Source of the DNA: CAG-877 sp963645945
Lineage (GTDB): Bacteria; Bacillota_I; Bacilli_A; RF39; UBA660
Direction: 5' to 3'
DNA length: 64,000 nucleotides
NCBI GenBank assembly: GCA_963645945.1
Contig: CAVIUA010000048.1
Coordinates: forward strand, 1-64,000
Shown: positions 1 through 7,973 of the stretch, one piece after another
Layout: every line of letters starts with the position of its first letter
How positions within the stretch are numbered: position 1 is the stretch's first letter
Made by a program: the position numbers and the translations under genes
The notes under the pieces: model-generated
What the model saw: the letters and a program-made list of their open reading frames with translations, nothing else
What the model was told of the DNA's origin: nothing
The model's database searches: none

Positions 1-272
1 ATATTATATTATTTATTAAAAAACAAAAATTATTAATCAAATCATAAATCAATATTAATTATATAATTATTTAAAAAAAATAGCAACAAAGACACCAAAA
101 TAAGAATCATTGCAAATAAAAAAAATAATTAAAAAATTTTAAAGATTATAAAAAAAACGTACGCACTTTTTAAAGCAAATAAAAACTCTCTAAACCCTTA
201 TAAAATAAGGATTTGTAAATTTTTGGTAACCTACAACTGTCAAAATCAATACTAATCTATTCATCAAAAAAT
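1..272. other. AT-rich intergenic stretch, no gene seen
   Basis: I see no open frame with a ribosome binding site, no clear hairpin and no RNA gene here. The sequence is almost entirely A and T. It may hold the 3' flank of a gene beyond the left edge. Confidence 0.5.
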
Positions 273-301
273 TTGAATAAAATATATAAGAATGTTATAA
301 T
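273..301 (+). promoter_or_regulatory. Promoter of the small membrane protein gene
   Basis: TTGAAT at 273-278 and TATAAT at 296-301 are separated by 17 bases, and TGt directly precedes the -10 box (extended -10). This is a good match to a housekeeping sigma-A promoter. The start codon follows 20 bases after the -10 box. Confidence 0.6.
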
Positions 302-321
302 TAAAAAAAAGGATGATACAT

Positions 322-504
322 ATGAAAAAAAATATTTTTAAAATAGCATTAATGCTGTTCGGCATAGGTATATTAGATTATGGAATTATTACTGAAATAG
401 ATGGAATAGGAAGATTTGCAATACTACTTTTCGGAACACTATTTACAGTAATAGCGTGTATATTACCGTTTAAAAATAATAATAAAGAAAAAACAAAAAA
501 GTAA
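322..504 (+). CDS. Small two-helix membrane protein, unknown function
   Basis: This is a 60-residue protein. I start it at the ATG at 322, which has AAAAGG/GGATG six to eight bases upstream; the ATG at 313 lies inside that ribosome binding site. Residues about 5-20 and 30-48 are hydrophobic and should form two membrane helices joined by a short loop with acidic residues. The C-terminus is lysine- and asparagine-rich and probably cytoplasmic. A near-consensus promoter precedes it, so it is likely expressed. I do not recognise the family. It is monocistronic, with no clear terminator behind it. Confidence 0.55.
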   Translation: MKKNIFKIALMLFGIGILDYGIITEIDGIGRFAILLFGTLFTVIACILPFKNNNKEKTKK

Positions 505-694
505 TTTCAACATTTTTTAATTTGTCAAATAGTCTAAGTTATCAATTTACATAATTGAATTAATAAAAATTCAACCCGTCTATCAAATTAATACAAATCT
601 TTAATTAAATAAATTTCTAATATAAATATATTAAAATTAAATAATTTTACGCAATCATTAAAAATAAAAATTTAATAGATCGGAGATATAATCT

Positions 695-1510
695 ATGATA
701 ATAGATGTAAAACAAACCATATCAGAGAAAAAAAATAAATTTGAAATTATATATGATAATAAAAAAATATATAATGCTGAACTCCCTTTTGCAACAACAT
801 CAAGAAATTTAAACTTGGAAAAACTTAGAGGAATAAAAGTATATGATACAAATAAAAATTTAAAATATAAAACAAGTTATAATTATATTGATAATCAACT
901 TGAAGAATTAATTCCCTTAAAATATTTAATAACTAAATCTCAAAAATTCTATCAATTAAAATTTATAAATTTAAATTCTAATGATGAAATATCTATTTTC
1001 TTTAAAATGGAAAAAATATGGAATAGTTATAATGTTATTAAATATCAAAATACAATTTATAAATGCTATTCAGTCGAAGATGGATATATTAGACATATAT
1101 GTATATATAAAGATGATAATCAAGTAGCTGAATTATTAAAACCAAATATTATAATAGATGGAAAAGATGAATATAGAATTTATTTGAAGGAAAAATATAG
1201 TTTCTTAAGTGATGTTATATCGATGTTAGCTTTATATTTAGATATAACAGAATACAATTCTAGCTATTTAAAAAATAATAGTAAACAAATAAGTAAAAAA
1301 ACTTCATACTCAAAAGCAAATAATTACTATGATCCAAATTGGATAAAAAACAATTTTAATTCAGATGATTATTTTAATAAAATTAATCAAGAAACAGACA
1401 AAATAAAAAAAGAAATTATAAAAAGATTTAAAAGTTTAATAAAAATAATAGGAATTACATTTGCAATAGGTATAATTATTACAATTATATTATTAATTAT
1501 ATTGTTATAG
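695..1510 (+). CDS. Hypothetical protein with C-terminal membrane anchor, possible tubby/LURP-one-like fold
   Basis: The protein has 271 residues; GGAGATATAATCT precedes the ATG. Residues about 1-190 are rich in aromatic beta-strand-like segments. The stretch 'YIRHICIYKDDNQ' followed later by 'MLALYLDITEYN' recalls tubby-C-terminal/LURP-one-like domains of Firmicutes; this is a tentative impression, not a firm assignment. Residues about 195-235 are polar and low in complexity. The last ~22 residues are an unbroken Ile/Leu/Gly helix, so the protein is probably tail-anchored with its globular part in the cytoplasm. It stands alone between AT-rich spacers, and no function can be inferred from neighbours. 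Confidence 0.6.
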   Translation: MIIDVKQTISEKKNKFEIIYDNKKIYNAELPFATTSRNLNLEKLRGIKVYDTNKNLKYKTSYNYIDNQLEELIPLKYLITKSQKFYQLKFINLNSNDEISIFFKMEKIWNSYNVIKYQNTIYKCYSVEDGYIRHICIYKDDNQVAELLKPNIIIDGKDEYRIYLKEKYSFLSDVISMLALYLDITEYNSSYLKNNSKQISKKTSYSKANNYYDPNWIKNNFNSDDYFNKINQETDKIKKEIIKRFKSLIKIIGITFAIGIIITIILLIILL

Positions 1511-1855
1511 TAAATTTAGAAAAACTTGATACAGTTAACATGTATTTTTAAAGAAAATTGATAAAATCAAAATAAATTTTACTCATTTGCAAACAAAGGA
1601 AATAATTAAACTTATATCTTAGCAAAATTATATGATATTATAATTCAAAGTATATTTTCTATTAAATCAGCGGTCTATAACAAAACCTAAAAATAAAAAC
1701 TACTATCAATTTAATTTGAAAGTAGTTTTTATATTATCTCGAAAATCTCGAGTACAAATCAATCTGGAGCTAGTGTCGTAGTAATCTTCAACTTTCTCTT
1801 AAAAACGATTGATATTTATCTAAAAGTTCGAATTGTTCAAACTGATTCATCATAC
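1511..1855. other. Intergenic stretch between the hypothetical gene and ssrA
   Basis: The only structures I can support are the terminator hairpin at 1696-1730 and a small CTCGA/TCGAG hairpin at 1738-1752. No open frame with a ribosome binding site is visible on either strand. Confidence 0.5.
1696..1730. terminator. Bidirectional intrinsic terminator between a plus-strand gene and ssrA
   Basis: AAAACTACT (1696-1704) pairs with AGTAGTTTT (1721-1729). TCAA/TTGA extends the stem after one mismatch, and T-rich tails follow on both strands. It can end the plus-strand gene at 695-1510 and also stop transcripts leaving the 3' end of tmRNA on the minus strand. Confidence 0.65.
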
Positions 1856-2234
1856 TGGTGGAGCTGAGGAGAATCGAACTCCTGTCCGAAAATAAAGCTA
1901 CATAAACCTCTACAAGCTTAGTTAACTAATTATTCTTATATATCATCCAAGTAATTAACGACCAAGACAATATACCAGCCTATTAATTCTTCCTATTTTC
2001 TAGGCAAAAAATAGTTATAACCTACTAAAATGAACCTTCTATAATTCCGTAGATAAAAACTAAAGAAAGCGCAGACCTATATTATTATTAGGCAAAAGCA
2101 ACAGCTTGGCGAGTACCAAACATGTTAGCAACTGCATTTTTTAAATTTTTTGCATTTATTTTTTTGTGCCCGTGACGTGGACATTCGACTTGCCATCTAT
2201 GCTCTAATATTCCCGTCGAAACCAAATCAGCCCC
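1856..2234 (-). ncRNA. ssrA: Transfer-messenger RNA (tmRNA)
   Basis: Minus strand. The 5' end reads GGGGCTGATTTGGTTTCGAC and the 3' end reads GGAGTTCGATTCTCC followed by CAGCTCCACCA, so the tRNA-like T arm and an encoded CCA are both present. The length is about 379 nt. The tag frame appears to resume at a GCA codon (2153-2151), runs 21 codons (starts AKNLKN, ends AVAFA) and ends at three consecutive TAA codons (2090-2082). The tag peptide is long, but the small hydrophobic C-terminus needed by ClpXP/FtsH-type proteases is kept. The partner smpB and the exonuclease rnr are a few kb away. The resume codon is inferred from the reading frame only. Confidence 0.95.
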
Positions 2235-2244
2235 ATGTAGCTGT

Positions 2245-2253
2245 ATTATAACA
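2245..2253 (-). promoter_or_regulatory. ssrA extended -10 promoter
   Basis: On the minus strand TGTTATAAT (TG-n-TATAAT) lies about ten bases before the mature 5' end of tmRNA. No good -35 box is seen at 17 bases, which fits an extended -10 promoter. The mature 5' end would be made by RNase P. Confidence 0.6.
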
Positions 2254-2325
2254 TAAAACACTTAAAAAATCCAGTGTAAACAAAAGGAAACATCGACACT
2301 AAAATTAATAAATTTTAACCTGATA

Positions 2326-2334
2326 TGTTATACT
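2326..2334 (+). promoter_or_regulatory. pflB extended -10 promoter
   Basis: TGTTATACT (TG-n-TATACT) lies 23 bases before the pflB start codon and is followed by the strong ribosome binding site AGGAGGATG. No convincing -35 hexamer is seen, so activation by a regulator is possible, but I see no clear operator. Confidence 0.45.
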
Positions 2335-2357
2335 AAAAGTAGGAGGATGATATTATA

Positions 2358-4583
2358 ATGGAACAATGGAAAAGATTTAAAGAAGGAAAATGGACAGAAA
2401 CAATAGATGTCAGTGATTTCATAAAAACAAACTATACAAAATACGACGGTGATGAATCATTTCTAACAACACCAAGCGCTAAAACAAAAACAGTATGGGA
2501 CACATGTCAAAAATTACTAAAAAAGGAATTAAAAAAACATGTACTATCAATAGACACAAAACACATGTCCGGTATTAACTCATTTAAACCTGGATATATT
2601 TGTAAAGATGACAACGTAATAGTAGGTCTACAAACAGATGCTCCATTAAAAAGAATAGTAAATCCATACGGTGGAATACGAATGATATATCAAGAACTTG
2701 ATGCTTATAACTATAAATTAGATCCAACCGTAGATAAATATTTAAACGAATTTAGAAAAACACATAACGATGGTGTATTTGATGCTTATACAGAAGAAAT
2801 AAGAAAAGCAAGACATGTTGGTCTTCTAACAGGATTACCAGATGCCTATGGAAGAGGAAGAATCATTGGTGACTACAGAAGAATTGCCCTATACGGAATA
2901 GATTATTTAAAAGAACAAAAAGAAAAAGACTGGAACAACCTAACTGGTCCTATGACAAATGACTTAATTCAACTACGTGAAGAAGTTGCCGAACAATATC
3001 GAGCACTAGAAGAAATAAAAGACATGGCCAAGTCATATGGATTTAACATTTCTAAACCAGCAAGAAACGCTAAAGAAGCTATTCAATGGACATACTTTGG
3101 CTATCTAGCAGCAATCAAAGAAAATAATGGAGCGGCAATGAGTTTAGGTAGAGTAGATACTTTCTTCGACATATATATAACAAAAGATATTGAAGAAGGA
3201 ATTTTAACAGAGAAAAAAGCTCAAGAATTAATTGACCAATTTGTAATAAAACTAAGACTAGTAAGACATTTACGTACACCAGAATATGACACTCTATTTT
3301 CAGGAGATCCAACCTGGGTAACATGTAGTATTGCTGGTATGTTAAATGATAAAGATCATTTAGTTACAAAAACATCATATAGACTTATACATACACTAAC
3401 TAATCTAGATCCAGCACCAGAACCAAATATAACTATCCTCTGGTCAGAAAAATTGCCAGAAAAATTTAAAAAGTACTGTGCCAAAATGTCTATAGAAACA
3501 GACGCTATTCAATATGAAAATGACGATTTAATGCAAGATATTTATGGTAGTGACTACGCCATAGCGTGTTGTGTATCTGCAATGAGACTAGGTAAAGATA
3601 TGCAATTCTTTGGAGCTAGATGTAATCTTGCTAAAGCACTTCTTTATAGTATTAACGGTGGCATTGATGAAATTAAAAAAGATAAAGTATTAGAAAATAT
3701 AGAATTAATGGATGATGAATATCTAGATTATAAAAAAGTAAAACAAGCATACTTCAAAGTACTTGAAAAAGTAGCTCAAATCTATTCAGATAGTATGAAT
3801 ATAATTCATTACATGCATGATAAATACGCATACGAAGCTGGACAAATGGCCTTACACGATACAAAAGTTCATCGATATATGGCCTATGGTGTAGCTGGAC
3901 TATCTGTTGTAGCAGATTCACTTTCCGCAATAAAATACGCTAAAGTTAAGCCAAAACGTGATAAAGACGGATTATGTATTGATTTTGAAATAGAAGGTGA
4001 TTTCCCAAAATATGGAAATGACGATGATAGAGTTGACGATATCGCTATAGAAATAGTAAATAAATTTTCTAGTGAATTGAAAAAAAACCCAACATATCGT
4101 AATGCTGAACAAACATTATCAGTACTAACAATAACATCAAACGTTGTCTATGGTGAAAAAACAGGTGCCACACCAGATGGTAGAAAAAAAGGTGTACCTT
4201 TCGCACCAGGAGCTAATCCAATGCATGGAAGAGATACTAATGGCGCAATTGCATCTCTTAATTCAGTTGCTAAACTTCCATATGAACGTTGCTGTAAAGA
4301 CGGTATATCAAACACTTTCACAATTGTACCAAATGCTTTAGGTATGGATAAAAACCAACAAATAGAAAACTTAGTTAACTTAATGGATGGATACTTTTCA
4401 CAAGGTGCTCATCACTTAAATGTTAACGTACTAAACAGAGAAACTCTAATTGATGCCATGAATCATCCTGAAAAATATCCTTTACTTACCATAAGAGTAT
4501 CAGGCTACTCAGTTCATTTCAATAGATTAACTAAGAAGCAACAACAAGAAGTCATTGAAAGAACATTCCATGAGAAAATATAA
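2358..4583 (+). CDS. pflB: Formate acetyltransferase (pyruvate formate-lyase)
   Basis: The 741-residue enzyme converts pyruvate and CoA to acetyl-CoA and formate in the cytoplasm under anaerobic conditions. The adjacent catalytic cysteines are C404-C405 in 'AIACCVSAM'. The glycyl-radical loop 'RVSGYSVHF' near the C-terminus places the radical at G716. The length is normal for PflB. AGGAGG lies nine bases before the ATG. The activase follows after two bases, so both are co-transcribed. Its presence implies mixed-acid-type fermentation. The radical makes the enzyme oxygen-sensitive, which fits an anaerobic host. Confidence 0.97.
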   Translation: MEQWKRFKEGKWTETIDVSDFIKTNYTKYDGDESFLTTPSAKTKTVWDTCQKLLKKELKKHVLSIDTKHMSGINSFKPGYICKDDNVIVGLQTDAPLKRIVNPYGGIRMIYQELDAYNYKLDPTVDKYLNEFRKTHNDGVFDAYTEEIRKARHVGLLTGLPDAYGRGRIIGDYRRIALYGIDYLKEQKEKDWNNLTGPMTNDLIQLREEVAEQYRALEEIKDMAKSYGFNISKPARNAKEAIQWTYFGYLAAIKENNGAAMSLGRVDTFFDIYITKDIEEGILTEKKAQELIDQFVIKLRLVRHLRTPEYDTLFSGDPTWVTCSIAGMLNDKDHLVTKTSYRLIHTLTNLDPAPEPNITILWSEKLPEKFKKYCAKMSIETDAIQYENDDLMQDIYGSDYAIACCVSAMRLGKDMQFFGARCNLAKALLYSINGGIDEIKKDKVLENIELMDDEYLDYKKVKQAYFKVLEKVAQIYSDSMNIIHYMHDKYAYEAGQMALHDTKVHRYMAYGVAGLSVVADSLSAIKYAKVKPKRDKDGLCIDFEIEGDFPKYGNDDDRVDDIAIEIVNKFSSELKKNPTYRNAEQTLSVLTITSNVVYGEKTGATPDGRKKGVPFAPGANPMHGRDTNGAIASLNSVAKLPYERCCKDGISNTFTIVPNALGMDKNQQIENLVNLMDGYFSQGAHHLNVNVLNRETLIDAMNHPEKYPLLTIRVSGYSVHFNRLTKKQQQEVIERTFHEKI

Positions 4584-4585
4584 GT

Positions 4586-5302
4586 ATGAAAACAAGTATT
4601 GATTCAATTGAAACATTAGGACTAGTAGATGGTCCCGGAATTAGAGTAGTAATATTTTTTAACGGATGTAAATTAAGATGCAAATTTTGTCATAATCCAG
4701 AAATGTTTACCAAAAAAGAAAACAATTATGACATAGACGAAATATATAAAAAAATAATTAGATGTAAACCATATTATAAAAATACAGGTGGCGTAACCTT
4801 TTCTGGTGGAGAACCTCTCCTAAATGATAAATTCATAATAGAATTATCTAAAAAACTTAAAAAAGAAAATATTAACATTGCCATAGATACCGCAGGTGTT
4901 GGTAACGGCTCTTATGAAGAAATATTAAAATATATAGACCTAGTAATATTAGACATAAAACATACAGATCCAAAATCCTACAAAGAACTAACTGGTCAAG
5001 AGATAACTCATGTAGAAAATTTCATTCAAGAACTAAATAAACAAAATAAAAAAGTCTGGATAAGACAAGTAATAGTACCAGGTCTAACTGATAATAAAGA
5101 ATATATAGATAGCCTAGTAAATTACTTAAAGAAAATTAAAAACATAGAACGAGTAGATTTTCTACCATTTCATAGACTAGGTAGAGAAAAATATATATCT
5201 TTAAATATACCTTATCCATATGAAAATAAACCAGATATGGATAAAGAAAAATGCAATGAATTATATAAATATTTTCTAAGTAAATACCAAAAAGAGAACT
5301 GA
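4586..5302 (+). CDS. pflA: Pyruvate formate-lyase-activating enzyme (radical SAM)
   Basis: The 238-residue activase uses a [4Fe-4S] cluster and S-adenosylmethionine to install the glycyl radical on PflB. The cluster cysteines C28, C32 and C35 form the CxxxCxxC motif in 'NGCKLRCKFCHN'. Further family marks are 'TGGVTFSGGEPLL' and the DIK motif in 'VILDIKHTD'. It starts two bases after pflB with no strong ribosome binding site of its own, which suggests translational coupling. The TGA stop codon lies inside the terminator stem that follows. Confidence 0.96.
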   Translation: MKTSIDSIETLGLVDGPGIRVVIFFNGCKLRCKFCHNPEMFTKKENNYDIDEIYKKIIRCKPYYKNTGGVTFSGGEPLLNDKFIIELSKKLKKENINIAIDTAGVGNGSYEEILKYIDLVILDIKHTDPKSYKELTGQEITHVENFIQELNKQNKKVWIRQVIVPGLTDNKEYIDSLVNYLKKIKNIERVDFLPFHRLGREKYISLNIPYPYENKPDMDKEKCNELYKYFLSKYQKEN

Positions 5303-5319
5303 AAAACAGTTCTCTTTTA
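5290..5319 (+). terminator. pflBA terminator
   Basis: GAGAACTG (5294-5301) pairs with CAGTTCTC (5307-5314) around an A5 loop, and TTTTAT follows. The pflA stop codon overlaps the stem. Confidence 0.85.
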
Positions 5320-5364
5320 TCATATAAAATGTAGTAATAAAACACAAAGTAAAACTTAAAGCTA

Positions 5365-6156
5365 TTACCTTGTCACACCTTTTGTAGCAGTATTACCAGC
5401 ATTTTTAGCTGTACCATTATTTAACATATGTGTAAGTTCAGCAGTAGAATCACTTCTACCAGAAGCATTAAGACGTGAATTTTGATTTTGTCGGTCTAAA
5501 TTTCTTAAACCTTGTAATACTTCTCCTTTATGTATTTTACCTCGTTGAGGTGTTGTATTGTCCAAATAATATTCCTCATCAAACCTATCATTAAATTTAA
5601 TTTTAATCTTGTCTCTATCAAAAGCAAAAAGTATTCCTTCAGCAGGATATGAATATTTAGATTCAAATTCAACACTACCATCTTTTTTTAATTTTCCAGT
5701 TATTTTTCTTCTTAAATACGGATCGTATTTTCTCGTGACGCGCGCTTTAAATGGATTGGTAACTTCTCTACCAATTTTTTTCTCCTTTTTCCTTGGTACA
5801 CAAAAAACAATTGTCGTATCAGCACCTCGATGATTATATCCTAACAATAATTTTGCACTTAATTGCAAATAGGATACTGTTGTATCTCTACCTGGATGGT
5901 AAGTCTCAAATCCGGTTGACAATGTTCTATTGCTGCGATTATTTTTTACCCAACTCTCTAACCTGTTTAGATTTTGCTCACTTATTGAACAATCTTCTAA
6001 TATATCATCTCTTGACTCTGCCCCGTCAAAAGTATACAGACGCAAACCTTCAACTGACATAATGGATGATACATTTTGTTTCTTGGTTGAATGTAACATT
6101 ACTTTATATCCATTTTTATTCATCCAATCATTTAAAAAATTAATTCTAGCAACCAT
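5365..6156 (-). CDS. Uncharacterised protein, open frame interrupted near its 5' end
   Basis: 263 residues if started at the ATG at 6156, which has TTGGAGAAAAG just before it. I do not recognise the family. Residues 18-40 ('MLHSTKKQNVSSIMSVEGLRLY') resemble the H-x-T....I...GL signature of ADP-ribosyltransferase or RNA 2'-phosphotransferase folds, but that is only a resemblance. The middle is rich in beta-strands and basic residues; the last 50 residues are polar and likely disordered. The same frame continues upstream for 20 codons to a better-placed ATG at 6216 with GGGAGGATT, and is interrupted by one TAA (6177-6175). The present protein may be made by reinitiation, or the gene is a recent pseudogene. 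Confidence 0.5.
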   Translation of the reverse strand: MVARINFLNDWMNKNGYKVMLHSTKKQNVSSIMSVEGLRLYTFDGAESRDDILEDCSISEQNLNRLESWVKNNRSNRTLSTGFETYHPGRDTTVSYLQLSAKLLLGYNHRGADTTIVFCVPRKKEKKIGREVTNPFKARVTRKYDPYLRRKITGKLKKDGSVEFESKYSYPAEGILFAFDRDKIKIKFNDRFDEEYYLDNTTPQRGKIHKGEVLQGLRNLDRQNQNSRLNASGRSDSTAELTHMLNNGTAKNAGNTATKGVTR

Positions 6157-6174
6157 CTTTTCTCCAATGATTTG

Positions 6175-6216
6175 TTATGCTTGTGCTTCTGTTAATTGTC
6201 TTTCTTCATATAACAT
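6175..6216 (-). pseudogene. Upstream in-frame remnant: 13 codons then TAA
   Basis: With the strong site GGGAGGATTAAAAA before ATG 6216, the frame reads MLYEERQLTEAQA and then TAA. The six codons after the TAA (QIIGEK) read directly into the downstream ATG at 6156 in the same frame. A single nonsense change (for example AAA, GAA or CAA to TAA) explains this best. A deliberate short leader peptide is the alternative. Confidence 0.55.
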
Positions 6217-6345
6217 TTTTTAATCCTCCCATTATATATAACCATAATATTTAATTTATTAAAATTACCATAAAGTTTGTAGAGTATTTGCAAAAAAATC
6301 TTTTTTATGCATAACTATTTTTATTCTGAAAACATTATAATAAAC

Positions 6346-6783
6346 TTAATACTGTTTAATTTTCTTTTGCATTTCTCTTTTTATATCTCTTTCTTTTATA
6401 GATTCACGTTTATCATAATTCTTTTTACCAAGACAAACACCCAGTAATACTTTTAATTTATTATCTTTAAAATATAATTTAATTGGAACTAAAGTACGAC
6501 CAGCAATCTCTATAGCTTGTTGAATTTTCTTAATCTCTTTCTTGTGTAATAAAAGTTTTCTACTTCTAGTTTCTTCATGATTAAAAATATTTCCTTCTTT
6601 ATACTGACCTACATACATATTAAGTAAAAACACTTCATTATTTTTAATGATTCCATAACAATCTTTAATATTACAATTGCCCTCACGTATAGACTTTATT
6701 TCAGTACCCGTAAGAACAATACCTGCTTCATATGTATCTTCAATAAAATAATCATGATTTGCTTTTCTATTTAGTATTTCCAT
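6346..6783 (-). CDS. smpB: SsrA-binding protein
   Basis: The protein has 145 residues. I start at ATG 6783 after AGGAGCGTGATTAT; the longer frame upstream runs through the capA-like gene and is not used. 'NRKANHDYFIEDTYEAGIVLTGTEIKSIREG' at the N-terminus and 'LGVCLGKKNYDKRESIKERD' at the C-terminus are the standard SmpB signatures (shown in parts: NRKANHDYFI, GTEIKSIR, GKKNYDKR). It binds the tRNA-like domain of tmRNA and brings it to stalled ribosomes. It starts four bases after the capA-like gene and is part of the rnr-capA-smpB operon. Confidence 0.96.
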   Translation of the reverse strand: MEILNRKANHDYFIEDTYEAGIVLTGTEIKSIREGNCNIKDCYGIIKNNEVFLLNMYVGQYKEGNIFNHEETRSRKLLLHKKEIKKIQQAIEIAGRTLVPIKLYFKDNKLKVLLGVCLGKKNYDKRESIKERDIKREMQKKIKQY

Positions 6784-6787
6784 ATAA

Positions 6788-7966
6788 TCACGCTCCTGTA
6801 AGACCCCAAACAAGTTCAGGATATCTAGAACTAACAATACCCTTATAATATTCATAATAATTCATATAATTTGGTAACAAAGTATTATCTAATCTATAAT
6901 AAGGATAAACTTTAAAGTTTTTTCCATATTTTGAATAAGTATATATTAGTTCTGCTTTTGGACTCTCAATACTAATTGTTACTGTATCATCAACATCAAC
7001 AACTTTTTTAATAGTTACTTCCATCATTAAACCAGTTAATCTTTCTATACCAATTTGATCTGAAATAAAATTACCTAATGAATATATAACAAAAGTTTTA
7101 CCATCATTAATATATTCAACTGGCTCAACTACATGAGGATGAGCTCCTATAATCAAATTAACTCCTAATGATGACAAGTAATTAGCGATTTCTGTCTGTT
7201 GAGATGAAACACCTAAAGAATACTCAGTACCCCAGTGCATCGCCACAATAATAACATCAGCCAAATCTTTAACCTTAGCAATGTCAGCAGCAGCTTTTTC
7301 AGGAGAATAAACATTATTTAAATATTCTTTACCAGCTGGTGTTTCTAAACCATTAGTCCATGTAGTATAAGAAAAGAATGCATATGATATACCATTAATA
7401 TTATAAACATGTGACTCTTCTCTTTCCTCATTTGAAGTCCATTGACCAGAGTATACCATGTTTTCTTTACTTTTCCAATAATTAACTGAGTTTATTACTC
7501 CAGCTTCACCCTTATCCATAGTATGATTAGTCGCTAAAGAAACAAGATTAAATCCTGCATCTAAAAATGCATCACCTACTTCACTTGGAGAATTAAATCT
7601 TGGATAATTAGAATATCCCAGTTCTGCACCGCCTAAAATAGTTTCTTGATTATAATACTTCAAATCATATTTAATAGAAATAGGCTTTATTTGATCTAAC
7701 ATTGGTTTAAAATCATAACTACCATCACTACCTCTAGCATCAATATATATATTACTATGAATTAAAGCATCTCCTACCATAAAAACACTTGCCTCATAAA
7801 CCTTTGGAACCTTTACCTCTTCTTTTTCAATAACAGGACCTTTCTTTTCTTTTTTAGAAGCATTAAGTTTCAAAAAAAGAACTATTAAACCAAAAAGAAG
7901 AAGAAAAGCAAGAACCATTAAAACTGTATTTTTGATTCTTTTTCTTATTCTTCTCCTACGTACCAT
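6788..7966 (-). CDS. CapA/YwtB-type metallophosphatase-fold protein, membrane-anchored
   Basis: The protein has 392 residues. An Arg-rich N-terminus is followed by one membrane helix (about 14-33), then an extracytoplasmic PGA_cap domain. Metal-site motifs are 'VGDALIHSN' (about 65), 'LATNHTMDKGE' (about 144), 'AMHWGTEYS' (about 243) and 'GAHPHVVEP' (about 278). The family includes poly-gamma-glutamate capsule protein CapA, yet no capB/capC-type ligase is nearby. It may therefore be a surface hydrolase or phosphatase of unknown substrate. It lies between rnr and smpB, seven bases from rnr, with AAGAAGGTG inside the end of rnr. Confidence 0.85.
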   Translation of the reverse strand: MVRRRRIRKRIKNTVLMVLAFLLLFGLIVLFLKLNASKKEKKGPVIEKEEVKVPKVYEASVFMVGDALIHSNIYIDARGSDGSYDFKPMLDQIKPISIKYDLKYYNQETILGGAELGYSNYPRFNSPSEVGDAFLDAGFNLVSLATNHTMDKGEAGVINSVNYWKSKENMVYSGQWTSNEEREESHVYNINGISYAFFSYTTWTNGLETPAGKEYLNNVYSPEKAAADIAKVKDLADVIIVAMHWGTEYSLGVSSQQTEIANYLSSLGVNLIIGAHPHVVEPVEYINDGKTFVIYSLGNFISDQIGIERLTGLMMEVTIKKVVDVDDTVTISIESPKAELIYTYSKYGKNFKVYPYYRLDNTLLPNYMNYYEYYKGIVSSRYPELVWGLTGA

Positions 7967-7973
7967 AATATTA

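Noticed and set aside
5793..6223. Two plus-strand frames of about 90 codons opposite the uncharacterised gene
   Set aside because: No ribosome binding sites, and the products look like antisense translations of the minus-strand gene.
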